A stretch of DNA of 7,430 nt. Source: a bacterium. GTDB taxonomy: Bacteria; Verrucomicrobiota; Verrucomicrobiae; Opitutales; Opitutaceae. Each line of letters starts with the position of its first letter. The stretch's first letter is position 1. The translations under genes and the position numbers were made by a program. The stretch lies in the NCBI GenBank assembly GCA_021780625.1, contig JAJXYI010000598.1, positions 1 through 7,430 on the forward strand, read 5' to 3'. Below the pieces are notes generated by a model, which worked only from the letters and a program-made list of their open reading frames with translations, made no database searches and was not told the origin of the DNA. Positions 1 through 6,711 of the stretch are shown here, one piece after another.

Positions 1-87
1 TACCGGCCGATTCCGTCGGCGGGCCTGCGCGAAGGCCTCGGTGATCGCCTTGGCGCAGGGTCGGAGGACTACTGCGCAGGCATGAAC

Positions 88-120
88 GGGATGAAAGGGA
101 TGGGAAACGGGATCGGAAAA
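88..120 (+). repeat. Degenerate purine-rich GGGATG tandem repeat
   Basis: Three imperfect units run head to tail: GGGATGAAA (88-96), GGGATGGGAAAC (97-108) and GGGATCGGAAAA (109-120). They directly follow the candidate upstream stop codon at 83-85. The unit length is not constant, so this looks like decayed slippage sequence rather than an ordered array of protein-binding sites. No function can be read from it. Confidence 0.5.
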
Positions 121-245
121 TGCTGAAAGGCTGAAATTGGAGCCAGGCCCGGCCCACTCGCCCGTTCGACTCCGCTCAGGGTGCGATACTGCAGAGGTTG
201 GCCCTACCACGCGCCAGCGTCCGCGGGACAGCGCTAAAATCATTC

Positions 246-273
246 TCGCTGCTCGCTCCTCACTTCTCGCTTC
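246..273 (+). repeat. Pyrimidine heptamer array, four units
   Basis: Four consecutive 7-base units read TCGCTGC, TCGCTCC, TCACTTC, TCGCTTC. Five of the seven positions (T, C, C, T and final C) are invariant. The array lies in the region upstream of the hybrid kinase, 79 bases before its start codon. A related heptamer occurs twice just before the GH9 start on the other strand, and a different pyrimidine heptamer array lies in the convergent spacer. It could be a slippage microsatellite, or an unstructured stretch in the transcript leader; the sequence alone does not decide. Confidence 0.6.
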
Positions 274-300
274 TTTCAGTTTATCAGGGTGCACTTACGC

Positions 301-324
301 CTCGCCACCACAGTCGTCGGCGAG
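301..324 (+). other. Hairpin in the leader of the hybrid kinase gene
   Basis: CTCGCC (301-306) pairs perfectly with GGCGAG (319-324) around a 12-base loop, ending 28 bases before the ATG at 353. There is no T-tract after it, so it is not an intrinsic terminator. It may be a 5' untranslated structure, or chance in GC-rich DNA. Confidence 0.3.
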
Positions 325-352
325 AAGGCTTTGAGGGTCCCCAGCCCGGCGA

Positions 353-3256
353 ATGTCTGCCCCGTCGCGAAGCCCCCTGTTTCGAACGCACCCTTTGGTG
401 ATCAGTCTTGCTGTAGGCGCGATCGGCTTCGCCTTGAACGGCTTCGGGCTGAGTGTCGTGGGCAACTCGCAGGTCGTCGCAGGCGGCGTGCTCTCGCTGC
501 TGGTGGCCACGGTTTATGGTCCCTGGTGGGGGGCGCTTTCGGCGGTCCTCGCCTTTTCTCGGACTTGGTTGATGTGGAATCACGGGGTCGGAGTCGTGCT
601 CATGACGGCCGAGGCCTTCGCTGTGGGCCTGTGGGTGCGTCGCGGCAGGCAACCGCTCATGGCCGATGCCCTGTTCTGGGCGAGTCTCGGGTTTCCCGCC
701 GCGCTCGCCTGGTCCGTGCTTCTCGGGCGGCAGCCTTTCCCCTTCAATTGGATCGAGCCCAGCAAGGATGCCTGCAACGGCATCGTGGCGGCCCTGGTGG
801 TGCAACTGGTCGTCCAATCGGGCTGGTTCAAGCGCATGGCGTCGCCGTGGACTCCGCCCGCCGACGGCGGCCGTCTGCATCGGACGTTGTTCAGGCGTTT
901 CAGCCTCATCGCCGCGCTTCCGGTGGCGGTGCTCAGCATGATCGCCGGTCACACGTTCAATGAATCCACACGCGCCAGGTCGGAGCACGCCATGCTCGCG
1001 CTCGCAACCCAGGCCCGGACGCGCCTGTCGGCTCTGATCGTCGAACGGCAAAGGGCACTCTCGGCGCTCGCTTTCTGCGTATCCACGAAAGCGGGTTTCG
1101 ATCCTGCTCAGGCAACTGCCCGACTCGAACAGACCTATGTCGCTTTCCCCGGCTTCAAGACCCTGGCGATCGCCGACGCCCGCGGACGTGTCGTCGCAAG
1201 CTGGCCGCAACTCGGCGCGGACGGCAAACCGATCGCGGAGGGAGCGCAATCCATCGCGGACCGCGGTTATTTTCGCGCCGTGCGCGACTCCAGGCGGCCT
1301 TTTGTCGGCGGCGTGTTTCAGGGACGCGGCTATGCTCGGGATCTGGTCGTCGCACTGAGCGTGCCACCTCCTTCAACCTCGGGAAAACCCTGGGTGATCG
1401 AAGGTTCGCTCGACCTCAGTGACCTTCTCCACGGGCTTTCCTCAGTCATGAAGGATCGCGTCAGCCAGTTCCTCGTCGTCGACCGGCGGCAGCGGATTGT
1501 GTTGGCGAGCGAGAGCCTGGGCCTTTCGCCGCTCACCGACGCCCGTCAGTCCAGCTTCTATCAGGCCGCGTCTCGCGCGCCGGGCCCCGTGTTCACTTAC
1601 CAAAGGCGCGGCCTGCAGGACTTGGTCGGGGAACGTTACCTGGCCGCGGCAACCGTCGAGCCGAACACCGGCTGGCGTATCCTCGTGCAGGAACCCCAGT
1701 GGCACACCCAAAGGGCCATCGTGGGGTTTTATCTGCTCGCGCTGTTCTGGGTCTTCCTGTCCGTCGGCGCAGTGGCGTTCCTGGCCCGCGACACGGCGCT
1801 GGAGATCACCCGCCCCCTCTCCGATCTCGCGGCTTCGACCCGCGCATTGCAGTCGGGAAAGTCCGAGCCGCCGGGCCTCGAGGGCAATCCCGCCATCCCC
1901 GAGGAGATTCGCCAGCTCGGCTCCGATCTCCACGCCACGGCCCTGATGCTCAGCCAGGCCAATGCCGAACTCGCCCGCGCAATTGGCGAGCGCGATCTGT
2001 CGAACTCCCGCCTGAGGGAGCTTCTCGCCCAACTCGACGAAAAGGTCCGGGAACGCACCCAGCAGCTCGAGATCGCACGCTCGATCTCCGAAAGGGCCAA
2101 CAGCGCCAAAAGCGAGTTTCTCGCCAATATGAGCCACGAGCTGCGCACCCCTCTCCACGCGATCCTCGGCATGTCCGAATTGCTCACGCGCGGCATCCAC
2201 GGCCCCCTCGCCACAGGGCAGGAGGAGTGCCTCCGCCTCATCGACGAAAGCGGACGCCACCTGCTCGCGCTCATCAACGACATCCTCGACCTGTCCAAGA
2301 TCGAGGCCGGCCAGATCACGCTCGAACTCCAGCCCGTGATGGTGCGCTCCCTGTGCGACGCGAGCATCCGCATGGTCCGCGACGTCGCACGCCGGAAAAA
2401 ACTCCACCTTCAGCTCGAGATCGACGACAGGGTCGTCGAAATCATGGCCGACCCCCGCCGGCTCAAGCAGATCCTCGTCAATCTGCTGTCGAACGCCGTC
2501 AAGTTCACCAACGAGGGAGGGCAGGTCGGCCTCCGGATCCATCCCGATCCCGCCGGCTCCCACGTCGTGCTCACGGTCTGGGACACCGGCATCGGCATCG
2601 CCGCCACCGATCTGCCCCGCCTGTTTCAGTCCTTCGTCCAGATCGACAGCCAGCTCGCCCGGCGCTTCGAGGGAACCGGCCTCGGCCTCGCACTGGTGAA
2701 GAAGCTCGCCGAATTGCACGGAGGCGACGTCCTGGTTGAAAGCGAGCCCGGCAAGGGCAGCTCCTTCAATGTCCGCATCCCCCTCGCGCCTCTCGCCCCC
2801 GTCGCGCCGCCTGCCATCCGCCCGCTCGGCGCCGACACACCTCCCCGTTTCCGGCGCGCGCCCTTCGCTCTCATCGCCGAGGACAACGCCACCAACGTCC
2901 GCATCCTCGGCGAATATCTCAGCCGGTTCGGCTGGCGTCTGATTTTCGCGACCACCGGCACCCAGGCCGTGGATCTCGCCTCCCGCCGCCTGCCCGACAT
3001 CGTCCTCATGGACGTTCAGATGCCGGAGATGGATGGCATCGAGGCCACCCGCCGACTGGCCCGCGATCCGCGCACGGCCCACATTCCGATCGTCTGCGTC
3101 ACGGCGCTCGCGATGCCCGAGGACAGGGAGGCCTGCCTCGCAGCGGGGGCGCGTGCGTATCTGAGCAAGCCCTACGAAATGGCGGAACTGCTCAGGGTCA
3201 TGGCCGGGCTCCTGCCCGACCTGGCCGAACCCGGCCCCGCCGGCCCCCCTTCATGA
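353..3256 (+). CDS. Membrane hybrid sensor histidine kinase (multi-pass sensor, Cache-like, HAMP, HisKA, HATPase, receiver)
   Basis: Senses a signal at the inner membrane, autophosphorylates, and passes the phosphoryl group to its own C-terminal receiver. Seen in order: about six hydrophobic segments within residues 12-158; a further membrane segment near 183-200; a periplasmic region 201-455 with a dCache-like motif (YFRAVRD at 306-312, then PFVGGVF); a membrane segment 456-478; HAMP about 479-535; coiled coil about 536-580; HisKA with H595 in SHELRTP; HATPase with N-box N710/N714, G1 DTGIG 744-748, F-box F758/F761 and G2 GTGLG 774-778; a Pro/Ala-rich linker 811-838; receiver with E843/D844, phosphoacceptor D887, T917 and K939. 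All key catalytic residues are present. An in-frame stop at 332-334 leaves ATG 353 as the only usable start; GAGGG at 333-337 is too distant to be a good ribosome binding site. Its stop overlaps the next gene's start. Third positions appear somewhat more G/C-rich in the kinase half than near the N-terminus. The ligand is unknown. Confidence 0.95.
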   Translation: MSAPSRSPLFRTHPLVISLAVGAIGFALNGFGLSVVGNSQVVAGGVLSLLVATVYGPWWGALSAVLAFSRTWLMWNHGVGVVLMTAEAFAVGLWVRRGRQPLMADALFWASLGFPAALAWSVLLGRQPFPFNWIEPSKDACNGIVAALVVQLVVQSGWFKRMASPWTPPADGGRLHRTLFRRFSLIAALPVAVLSMIAGHTFNESTRARSEHAMLALATQARTRLSALIVERQRALSALAFCVSTKAGFDPAQATARLEQTYVAFPGFKTLAIADARGRVVASWPQLGADGKPIAEGAQSIADRGYFRAVRDSRRPFVGGVFQGRGYARDLVVALSVPPPSTSGKPWVIEGSLDLSDLLHGLSSVMKDRVSQFLVVDRRQRIVLASESLGLSPLTDARQSSFYQAASRAPGPVFTYQRRGLQDLVGERYLAAATVEPNTGWRILVQEPQWHTQRAIVGFYLLALFWVFLSVGAVAFLARDTALEITRPLSDLAASTRALQSGKSEPPGLEGNPAIPEEIRQLGSDLHATALMLSQANAELARAIGERDLSNSRLRELLAQLDEKVRERTQQLEIARSISERANSAKSEFLANMSHELRTPLHAILGMSELLTRGIHGPLATGQEECLRLIDESGRHLLALINDILDLSKIEAGQITLELQPVMVRSLCDASIRMVRDVARRKKLHLQLEIDDRVVEIMADPRRLKQILVNLLSNAVKFTNEGGQVGLRIHPDPAGSHVVLTVWDTGIGIAATDLPRLFQSFVQIDSQLARRFEGTGLGLALVKKLAELHGGDVLVESEPGKGSSFNVRIPLAPLAPVAPPAIRPLGADTPPRFRRAPFALIAEDNATNVRILGEYLSRFGWRLIFATTGTQAVDLASRRLPDIVLMDVQMPEMDGIEATRRLARDPRTAHIPIVCVTALAMPEDREACLAAGARAYLSKPYEMAELLRVMAGLLPDLAEPGPAGPPS

Positions 3257-4746
3257 ACTCACGGGCAACCCCCATCACGATCCTCGTGGCCGACGACGAC
3301 CTGCGAGGCCTCAAATTCCTCGAAGGGCTGCTCACCAGCGAGGGCTACCGGCTGCAGTGCGCCACCGACGGCGCTCAGGCCATCGCCCTCGCCGAGGCCG
3401 AGCCCCCCGACGTGATCCTGCTCGACGTCATGATGCCGGGCATGGACGGCTTTGAAGTCTGCCGGCGGATACGCGCCCTCCCGAAGCTCAACCAGATCCC
3501 CATCGTCCTGCTCACGGCCCTCGACGATCGCGAGTCGAGGCTCGAGGGACTCGACGCGGGCGCGGACGACTTTCTCACCAAACCCTTCGACTCCGCGGAA
3601 CTGCTGATCCGCCTGCGCACGATCAGCCGCCTCAACCGCTTTCGCGCGCTGTCCGAGGAACGCGAGCGCTTCGAACAGGTGGTCGCCTTTTCTCCCGATG
3701 GCATCGTGCTGCTCGACGGGGGCGGCCGAATCCTGCTCGCGAATCGCGAGTTCGCCCGGCTCGGCGGGATCCAGGATCCGTCCGAGGCAAGGGGGCAGGA
3801 TTTCTTCGACTGGCTCAATCCCGACGACGCCGGTCGCCTGCGTTGCGCCATCGGCTCCTCCGCGGCGAGCGGCGGTCCGGCGATCACGGAAGTCTCCATT
3901 GCGGCCGATCTCGAGCCCACCGCCGCCACCGTCGAGGCCACCGTCCAGCATGTTCCCTGGAAAGGCGAGCAGGCCGTCCACCTCGTGTTGCGCGACGTCA
4001 GCGAGAAGAAGCGGCTGGAGCTGCAGGTGATGCGGTTTCAACGCATCGAACTGCTCGGAGAGCTGGCGGGCAGCGTGGTGCACGACATGAACAACGTCCT
4101 CAGCGCCGTGAGCGGAAATCTCTCCCTGCTCGAGATGCAGCTTCATCTCGACGAGGAGGCGAAGGCCCGCATGGAGACGATCGTTCACAGCGTGCAGCGC
4201 GGGCACGGGATTCTCCGGCAGCTTCTGGCCTTCACCCGGGGCTCCGACGGCACGATGAAGCCCGTCGCCGTGGCCGACGCGATTCATGAGGTCGTCGATC
4301 TTCTCCGGCCGATGATGAAGTTCCAGGTTCGGATTGTCTGCGACGTGGCAGTAAATCTGCCCTCCGTCGACGCCGACCCCAACCAACTCCACCAGGTCCT
4401 GATGAACCTCTGCGTCAACGCCCGCGACGCGATGCCTGCCGGCGGAGAGTTATCCATCCGGGCGCGATGGGTGAGCGTCACGGCGTCCGGCGCCCCGCGC
4501 CTCGCCCCCGAGGCACGCCCGGGCGACTACGTCGTGATCGAGGTCGGGGACACAGGCTCCGGCATGACCCCCGAGGTGCGATCGAAGATCTTTGCCCCGT
4601 TCTTCACCACCAAGCCCGAGGGCAAGGGCACCGGCCTGGGACTCGCCACCGTGCTCCGCCTTGTCCGCCGCCACCGGGGCTTCGTCACCGTCGAAAGCGA
4701 ACCGGGCAGGGGATCGCGTTTCTCCTGCTACCTGCCGGTCGGCTGA
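3253..4746 (+). CDS. Soluble response-regulator/histidine kinase (REC-PAS-HisKA-HATPase)
   Basis: A cytosolic relay kinase with no membrane segment. The receiver (about 8-125) has an acidic pocket D14-D16, phosphoacceptor D58 in [12 protein letters not shown]88 and K110 in LTKPF. A PAS domain spans about 136-254 (SPDGIVLLD near its start). The kinase core has H277 in the HDMNN box, the variant H-D-x-N-N form seen in NtrB-like and many PAS-linked kinases; N-box N385/N389; G1 DTGSG 433-437; F-box around IFAPFF; and G2 GTGLG 459-463. All residues needed for phosphorylation are present. ATG 3253-3255 overlaps the preceding stop as ATGA. No Shine-Dalgarno is visible before it, since the upstream bases are a C-rich run, so translation probably depends on reinitiation after the first gene. 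The receiver could accept phosphate from the upstream kinase and control this kinase domain. No output domain follows, so its own partner is not visible here. Residues 411-422 form a small insert in the ATPase domain. Confidence 0.94.
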   Translation: MNSRATPITILVADDDLRGLKFLEGLLTSEGYRLQCATDGAQAIALAEAEPPDVILLDVMMPGMDGFEVCRRIRALPKLNQIPIVLLTALDDRESRLEGLDAGADDFLTKPFDSAELLIRLRTISRLNRFRALSEERERFEQVVAFSPDGIVLLDGGGRILLANREFARLGGIQDPSEARGQDFFDWLNPDDAGRLRCAIGSSAASGGPAITEVSIAADLEPTAATVEATVQHVPWKGEQAVHLVLRDVSEKKRLELQVMRFQRIELLGELAGSVVHDMNNVLSAVSGNLSLLEMQLHLDEEAKARMETIVHSVQRGHGILRQLLAFTRGSDGTMKPVAVADAIHEVVDLLRPMMKFQVRIVCDVAVNLPSVDADPNQLHQVLMNLCVNARDAMPAGGELSIRARWVSVTASGAPRLAPEARPGDYVVIEVGDTGSGMTPEVRSKIFAPFFTTKPEGKGTGLGLATVLRLVRRHRGFVTVESEPGRGSRFSCYLPVG

Positions 4747-4764
4747 CTCCGAGTGATCGTGGAC

Positions 4765-4813
4765 GCAGAACGCGGAGGTCGGGGCCAGATGCCATCTGTC
4801 CTCCGTCCTCTGC
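4765..4813. terminator. Long imperfect stem-loop between convergent genes, possible bidirectional terminator
   Basis: GCAGA (4765-4769) pairs with TCTGC (4809-4813). A 2x2 internal mismatch and a G-T wobble follow, then CGGAGG... pairing: C4773-G4778 with C4800-G4805, six base pairs. Inside sits a second hairpin, CAGAT (4786-4790), GCC loop, ATCTG (4794-4798). It lies 18 bases after the second kinase's stop and 32 bases beyond the GH9 stop, where both transcripts should end. There is no U-tract on either strand, so it is not a canonical intrinsic terminator; it may protect 3' ends or assist factor-dependent termination. Confidence 0.4.
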
Positions 4814-4816
4814 CCT
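4796..4816 (+). repeat. Pyrimidine heptamer array, three units
   Basis: Three consecutive 7-base units, CTGTCCT, CCGTCCT and CTGCCCT, follow the pattern C-Y-G-Y-C-C-T, and a fourth partial unit (CCGG) follows. The array overlaps the 3' arm of the stem-loop in the same spacer, so repeat growth may have changed that structure. The unit differs from the heptamer upstream of the kinase operon but has the same length and pyrimidine bias. Confidence 0.5.
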
Positions 4817-4845
4817 CCGGGTTCAGTCGCCCATCGTTTGCGAGG

Positions 4846-6498
4846 TCAGCGCGGCAGTTGCGCAGCGAGCGCGTAGATCAGCGCGGAGTTCCAGTTGATC
4901 GCGATCTCGTTGGTCCGGAAATCCCGCTCGTCGTCGTGCCAGTCCGCAGGTCCCGGGTTGGGACCGCCCACCAGATAGCCGGGCCAGGGAGGGATAATCC
5001 CGTCGGAGGCCGAACGCCGGTCGTGCGGGTTCATCGGGGGCTCGAACCCGAGCCCGGTCACGTACGAGCGTCCGTGGACGTTTCGGCCGAATAGATAGTG
5101 CAGCGCGTCGAGCATCGCAGCCCGAAAGGCTTTGTCTCCGGAGATCCGATACGCAGTCTCAAGGTTCATCGTCTGGCGGGCGACGCAGCCGTTGCCGCCC
5201 CAATAGTAGATGTCGCCGAGCGGACGTCCATAACCGTCGGCCCGCGCCGTGGCTACGATCCGGTCGGCCGTCGCCACGATGTTTTTGCGAACCTCGGCGA
5301 GCAGCGCGGGGTCGCGGCCGGGGCGCGTGGAGAGTGCATACCTGAAGTATCCGAGGTTCTGGACGTCGCCCCAATCCCAGTGCTGCTCGACCTTGGCCTT
5401 TGAGGCGCGGATACGGGCCTCCAGGTCGCCGAGCACGGCTTTGTCTCCCGTCGCCTCCCAGAGCTCCGCTGCGGCCCAAAGTCGAATGGGGGCATCGTCG
5501 GTCGCATATTCTCCGGTGTGAAACTCCGACTGATCGCAGTGATGCTCGGCCGGATGCGCGAGCAGGAAGGCGTAGCTCTTTCGCGCGGCCGCCAGGCAGC
5601 GGTCCGCGTACGCGGCGTCGTACGGTCGGATGTCCCGCGACATCTCCGCCATCATCGCCACAAAGTCCGCCGTCGCCTCGCTGCTCCACGGCACAAAATA
5701 GCGCGGGGCGGACTCCTGCGAGGGCATGATAAAGGGGCAGAAGTTCAGCGCCGAAATCTTGTGATACACCGATCCGTCGGGCGCCTGCATCTTGAACAGC
5801 CAGTCGGTCTCCCACTTCACGTTCGCCAGGTAGTCGGGAATGCGTCCGCCGGATTCCGGCAGGTCCAGGCCGATCTTTTCGATGCGCGGCCCGAAGTCCT
5901 CCCATGCCCTCAGCATGCTTCCAACAGTCACGCCCGCGTTCACGACGTACTTGTTGTAGTCGCCGGCGTCATGCCAGCCACCCGTGCCGTCCAGCTTCTC
6001 GTGTTTGCCGTTGATGTAGTCGGTCCACGCGTCGTTGAGATGGCAGGCGTCCTGATGAAACGTCACACCCTCGTACGTGGTGGTGACCGCCGTGCCGCAG
6101 CGCCACAGGTACATCGCCCGGGTCACGAGGATGAACGGGTCGCGGTAGACGTCGTTGCCGACTTGGAACGGAGCCGAGCTGCCGACGCCGGGAATTTCGA
6201 CTCGGTACTCGCCGGCCTTCGTGACGGCGGAAAAATCCACGTGCGCCAACCGCTCGCCGGTGTCGCGGTCGAGCACGGGAGCAGAGGCCTTGCCCGTGAA
6301 GACGACGGCGCCGGTGGCCGTGTCGATCACGTCGAATGTCGAGCACGGTGCGTCGACCGAGGCCAGTTTTTGGGCTTCGGGCAGGTAGCCCACGGTGTCC
6401 AGCCGGATGGGGTTCACGGGAGTCGCGGCGCTCAGGGCGCAGCTCAATGAGAATGTGGCGATGACGGAGGAAAGGATTCGAGGGAAAGGCGAGGCCAT
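4846..6498 (-). CDS. Secreted GH9 endoglucanase-type glycoside hydrolase with N-terminal Ig-like domain
   Basis: Predicted inverting beta-glycanase that hydrolyses beta-1,4-glucan-type polysaccharide outside the cytoplasm. Residues 1-24 form a Sec-type signal peptide (basic R7, hydrophobic core, cleavage near ALSA). Residues about 28-112 match the CelD N-terminal Ig-like domain (VGYLPEAQK). The GH9 catalytic domain follows from about 117 to 545. GGWHDAGDYNKY at 173-184 supplies the paired aspartates D177 and D180 (D180 the expected catalytic base). NPHDRRSA at 490-497 is the histidine signature. NEIAINWN at 530-537 holds the expected acid E531. C134, C152, H153 and H176 match in order and spacing the zinc site known from GH9 enzymes with this Ig domain. 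Length (550 aa) is normal and no carbohydrate-binding module is present. ATG 6498 is chosen because the signal peptide starts there; ATG 6606 would add 36 Arg-rich residues. The exact substrate (cellulose, mixed-linkage glucan, xyloglucan, oligosaccharide) cannot be told. Confidence 0.95.
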   Translation of the reverse strand: MASPFPRILSSVIATFSLSCALSAATPVNPIRLDTVGYLPEAQKLASVDAPCSTFDVIDTATGAVVFTGKASAPVLDRDTGERLAHVDFSAVTKAGEYRVEIPGVGSSAPFQVGNDVYRDPFILVTRAMYLWRCGTAVTTTYEGVTFHQDACHLNDAWTDYINGKHEKLDGTGGWHDAGDYNKYVVNAGVTVGSMLRAWEDFGPRIEKIGLDLPESGGRIPDYLANVKWETDWLFKMQAPDGSVYHKISALNFCPFIMPSQESAPRYFVPWSSEATADFVAMMAEMSRDIRPYDAAYADRCLAAARKSYAFLLAHPAEHHCDQSEFHTGEYATDDAPIRLWAAAELWEATGDKAVLGDLEARIRASKAKVEQHWDWGDVQNLGYFRYALSTRPGRDPALLAEVRKNIVATADRIVATARADGYGRPLGDIYYWGGNGCVARQTMNLETAYRISGDKAFRAAMLDALHYLFGRNVHGRSYVTGLGFEPPMNPHDRRSASDGIIPPWPGYLVGGPNPGPADWHDDERDFRTNEIAINWNSALIYALAAQLPR

Positions 6499-6520
6499 GG
6501 AGCGAGGGTTTGAGGAGCGA
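6499..6520 (-). other. Pyrimidine-rich pre-start segment with repeated TCGCTCC, no Shine-Dalgarno
   Basis: Read on the GH9 strand, the 22 bases before the ATG contain TCGCTCC twice, at 6514-6520 and directly abutting the start codon at 6499-6505. No AGGAGG-like purine run is present. The heptamer is identical to a unit of the array at 246-273. This suggests either initiation without a Shine-Dalgarno, or that the true start differs, though the signal peptide argues for this one. Confidence 0.45.
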
Positions 6521-6522
6521 AG

Positions 6523-6538
6523 CCGGCGCAAACGCCGG
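6523..6538 (-). other. Short GC hairpin in the GH9 leader
   Basis: CCGGCG (6523-6528) and CGCCGG (6533-6538) form a perfect 6-bp stem with a 4-base loop, ending 24 bases before the GH9 ATG. No T-tract follows on either strand, so it is not a terminator. It may affect leader stability or ribosome access, or be chance in GC-rich DNA. Confidence 0.35.
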
Positions 6539-6556
6539 AGAAGGGGATGGGCGGCC

Positions 6557-6571
6557 GTTGTAGCGCTAAAT
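6557..6571 (-). promoter_or_regulatory. Candidate operator palindrome upstream of GH9
   Basis: TAGCGCTA at 6561-6568 is a perfect 8-bp palindrome within a locally A/T-rich patch about 63 bases before the GH9 ATG. The extended arms (TTGTAGC/GCTAAAT) match at five of seven positions. The CG-centred form resembles LacI-family operators. TACAAC on the GH9 strand (6557-6562) is four of six to a -10 box and overlaps the palindrome's edge, but no good -35 element is seen. An 8-bp palindrome is expected a few times by chance in this much spacer, so this is a weak call. Confidence 0.25.
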
Positions 6572-6669
6572 TGAATTCGCAGGAAACGGCGGCGGGATTC
6601 AGTCATTTGAGATGAGGGGAGAACGGCTCGGGCCCGCATCCTGTTTTTTCTGGGGAATGCTCCTCCGGG

Positions 6670-6711
6670 CTGCGCCACCGCAGGGCGTCCGCTCCTCAGC
6701 GGTCCCCTGCG
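6670..6711 (-). other. Two mutually exclusive hairpins at the 3' end of the AraC gene
   Basis: CGCAGGG (6679-6685) pairs with CCCTGCG (6705-6711), enclosing CCGCT (6689-6693) / AGCGG (6698-6702), with the regulator's stop codon (6696-6698) at the loop. CGCAG at 6679-6683 can instead pair with CTGCG at 6670-6674 around a CCAC loop. The two folds share one arm. No U-tract follows on the gene strand, so an intrinsic terminator is not supported and read-through into GH9 remains possible. Confidence 0.35.

Larger units (their letters stand above)
1..352. other. Left-edge non-coding stretch and leader of the kinase operon
   Basis: I assign no confident gene here. Positions 1-85 could be the last 27 codons of an upstream plus-strand gene ending at TGA 83-85: that frame has mostly G/C third positions, but nothing recognisable is encoded. 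A second plus frame stays open to TGA 124-126, and a minus frame is also open but offers no start codon, so the assignment is ambiguous. An inverted repeat GCGCAG (53-58) / CTGCGC (72-77) with a 13-base loop lies just before the candidate stop. TAAAAT at 235-240 resembles a -10 box, but I see no convincing -35 partner. Positions 161-181 contain TTCGACTCCGCTCAGGG, which from memory resembles dispersed palindromic repeats in many genomes; this needs a genome search. The small repeats and the leader hairpin are listed separately. Confidence 0.5.

Noticed and set aside
1..85. C-terminal fragment of an upstream gene
   Set aside because: Three frames across both strands are open with similar composition and none is recognisable, so it is mentioned only as a possibility in the left-edge entry.
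230..238. AGCGCTAAA shared between the kinase leader and the GH9 upstream region (6562-6570)
   Set aside because: A shared 9-mer is expected by chance at about this frequency even among the spacers alone; not treated as a common operator.
284..1249. 321-codon minus-strand open frame over the kinase N-terminus
   Set aside because: Charged, low-complexity translation without motifs, opposite a convincing membrane and Cache-like coding region.
1699..2739. 346-codon plus-strand open frame inside the hybrid kinase
   Set aside because: Arg/Pro/His-rich out-of-frame translation typical of GC-rich shadows; it overlaps the conserved H-box and ATPase motifs read in the real frame.
1442..3082. 546-codon open frame on the minus strand opposite the hybrid kinase
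   Set aside because: It mirrors the kinase gene and stays open because of G/C-ending codons. It has no domain order or ribosome binding site, while the plus strand encodes an intact kinase with all motifs.
3259..4392. 377-codon minus-strand open frame opposite the second kinase
   Set aside because: Antisense shadow of the REC-PAS-kinase gene in high-GC DNA; no recognisable protein features.
6629..6649. CGGGCCCG followed by a six-T run on the plus strand, terminator-like
   Set aside because: The palindrome has no room for a loop, and no plus-strand gene ends nearby.
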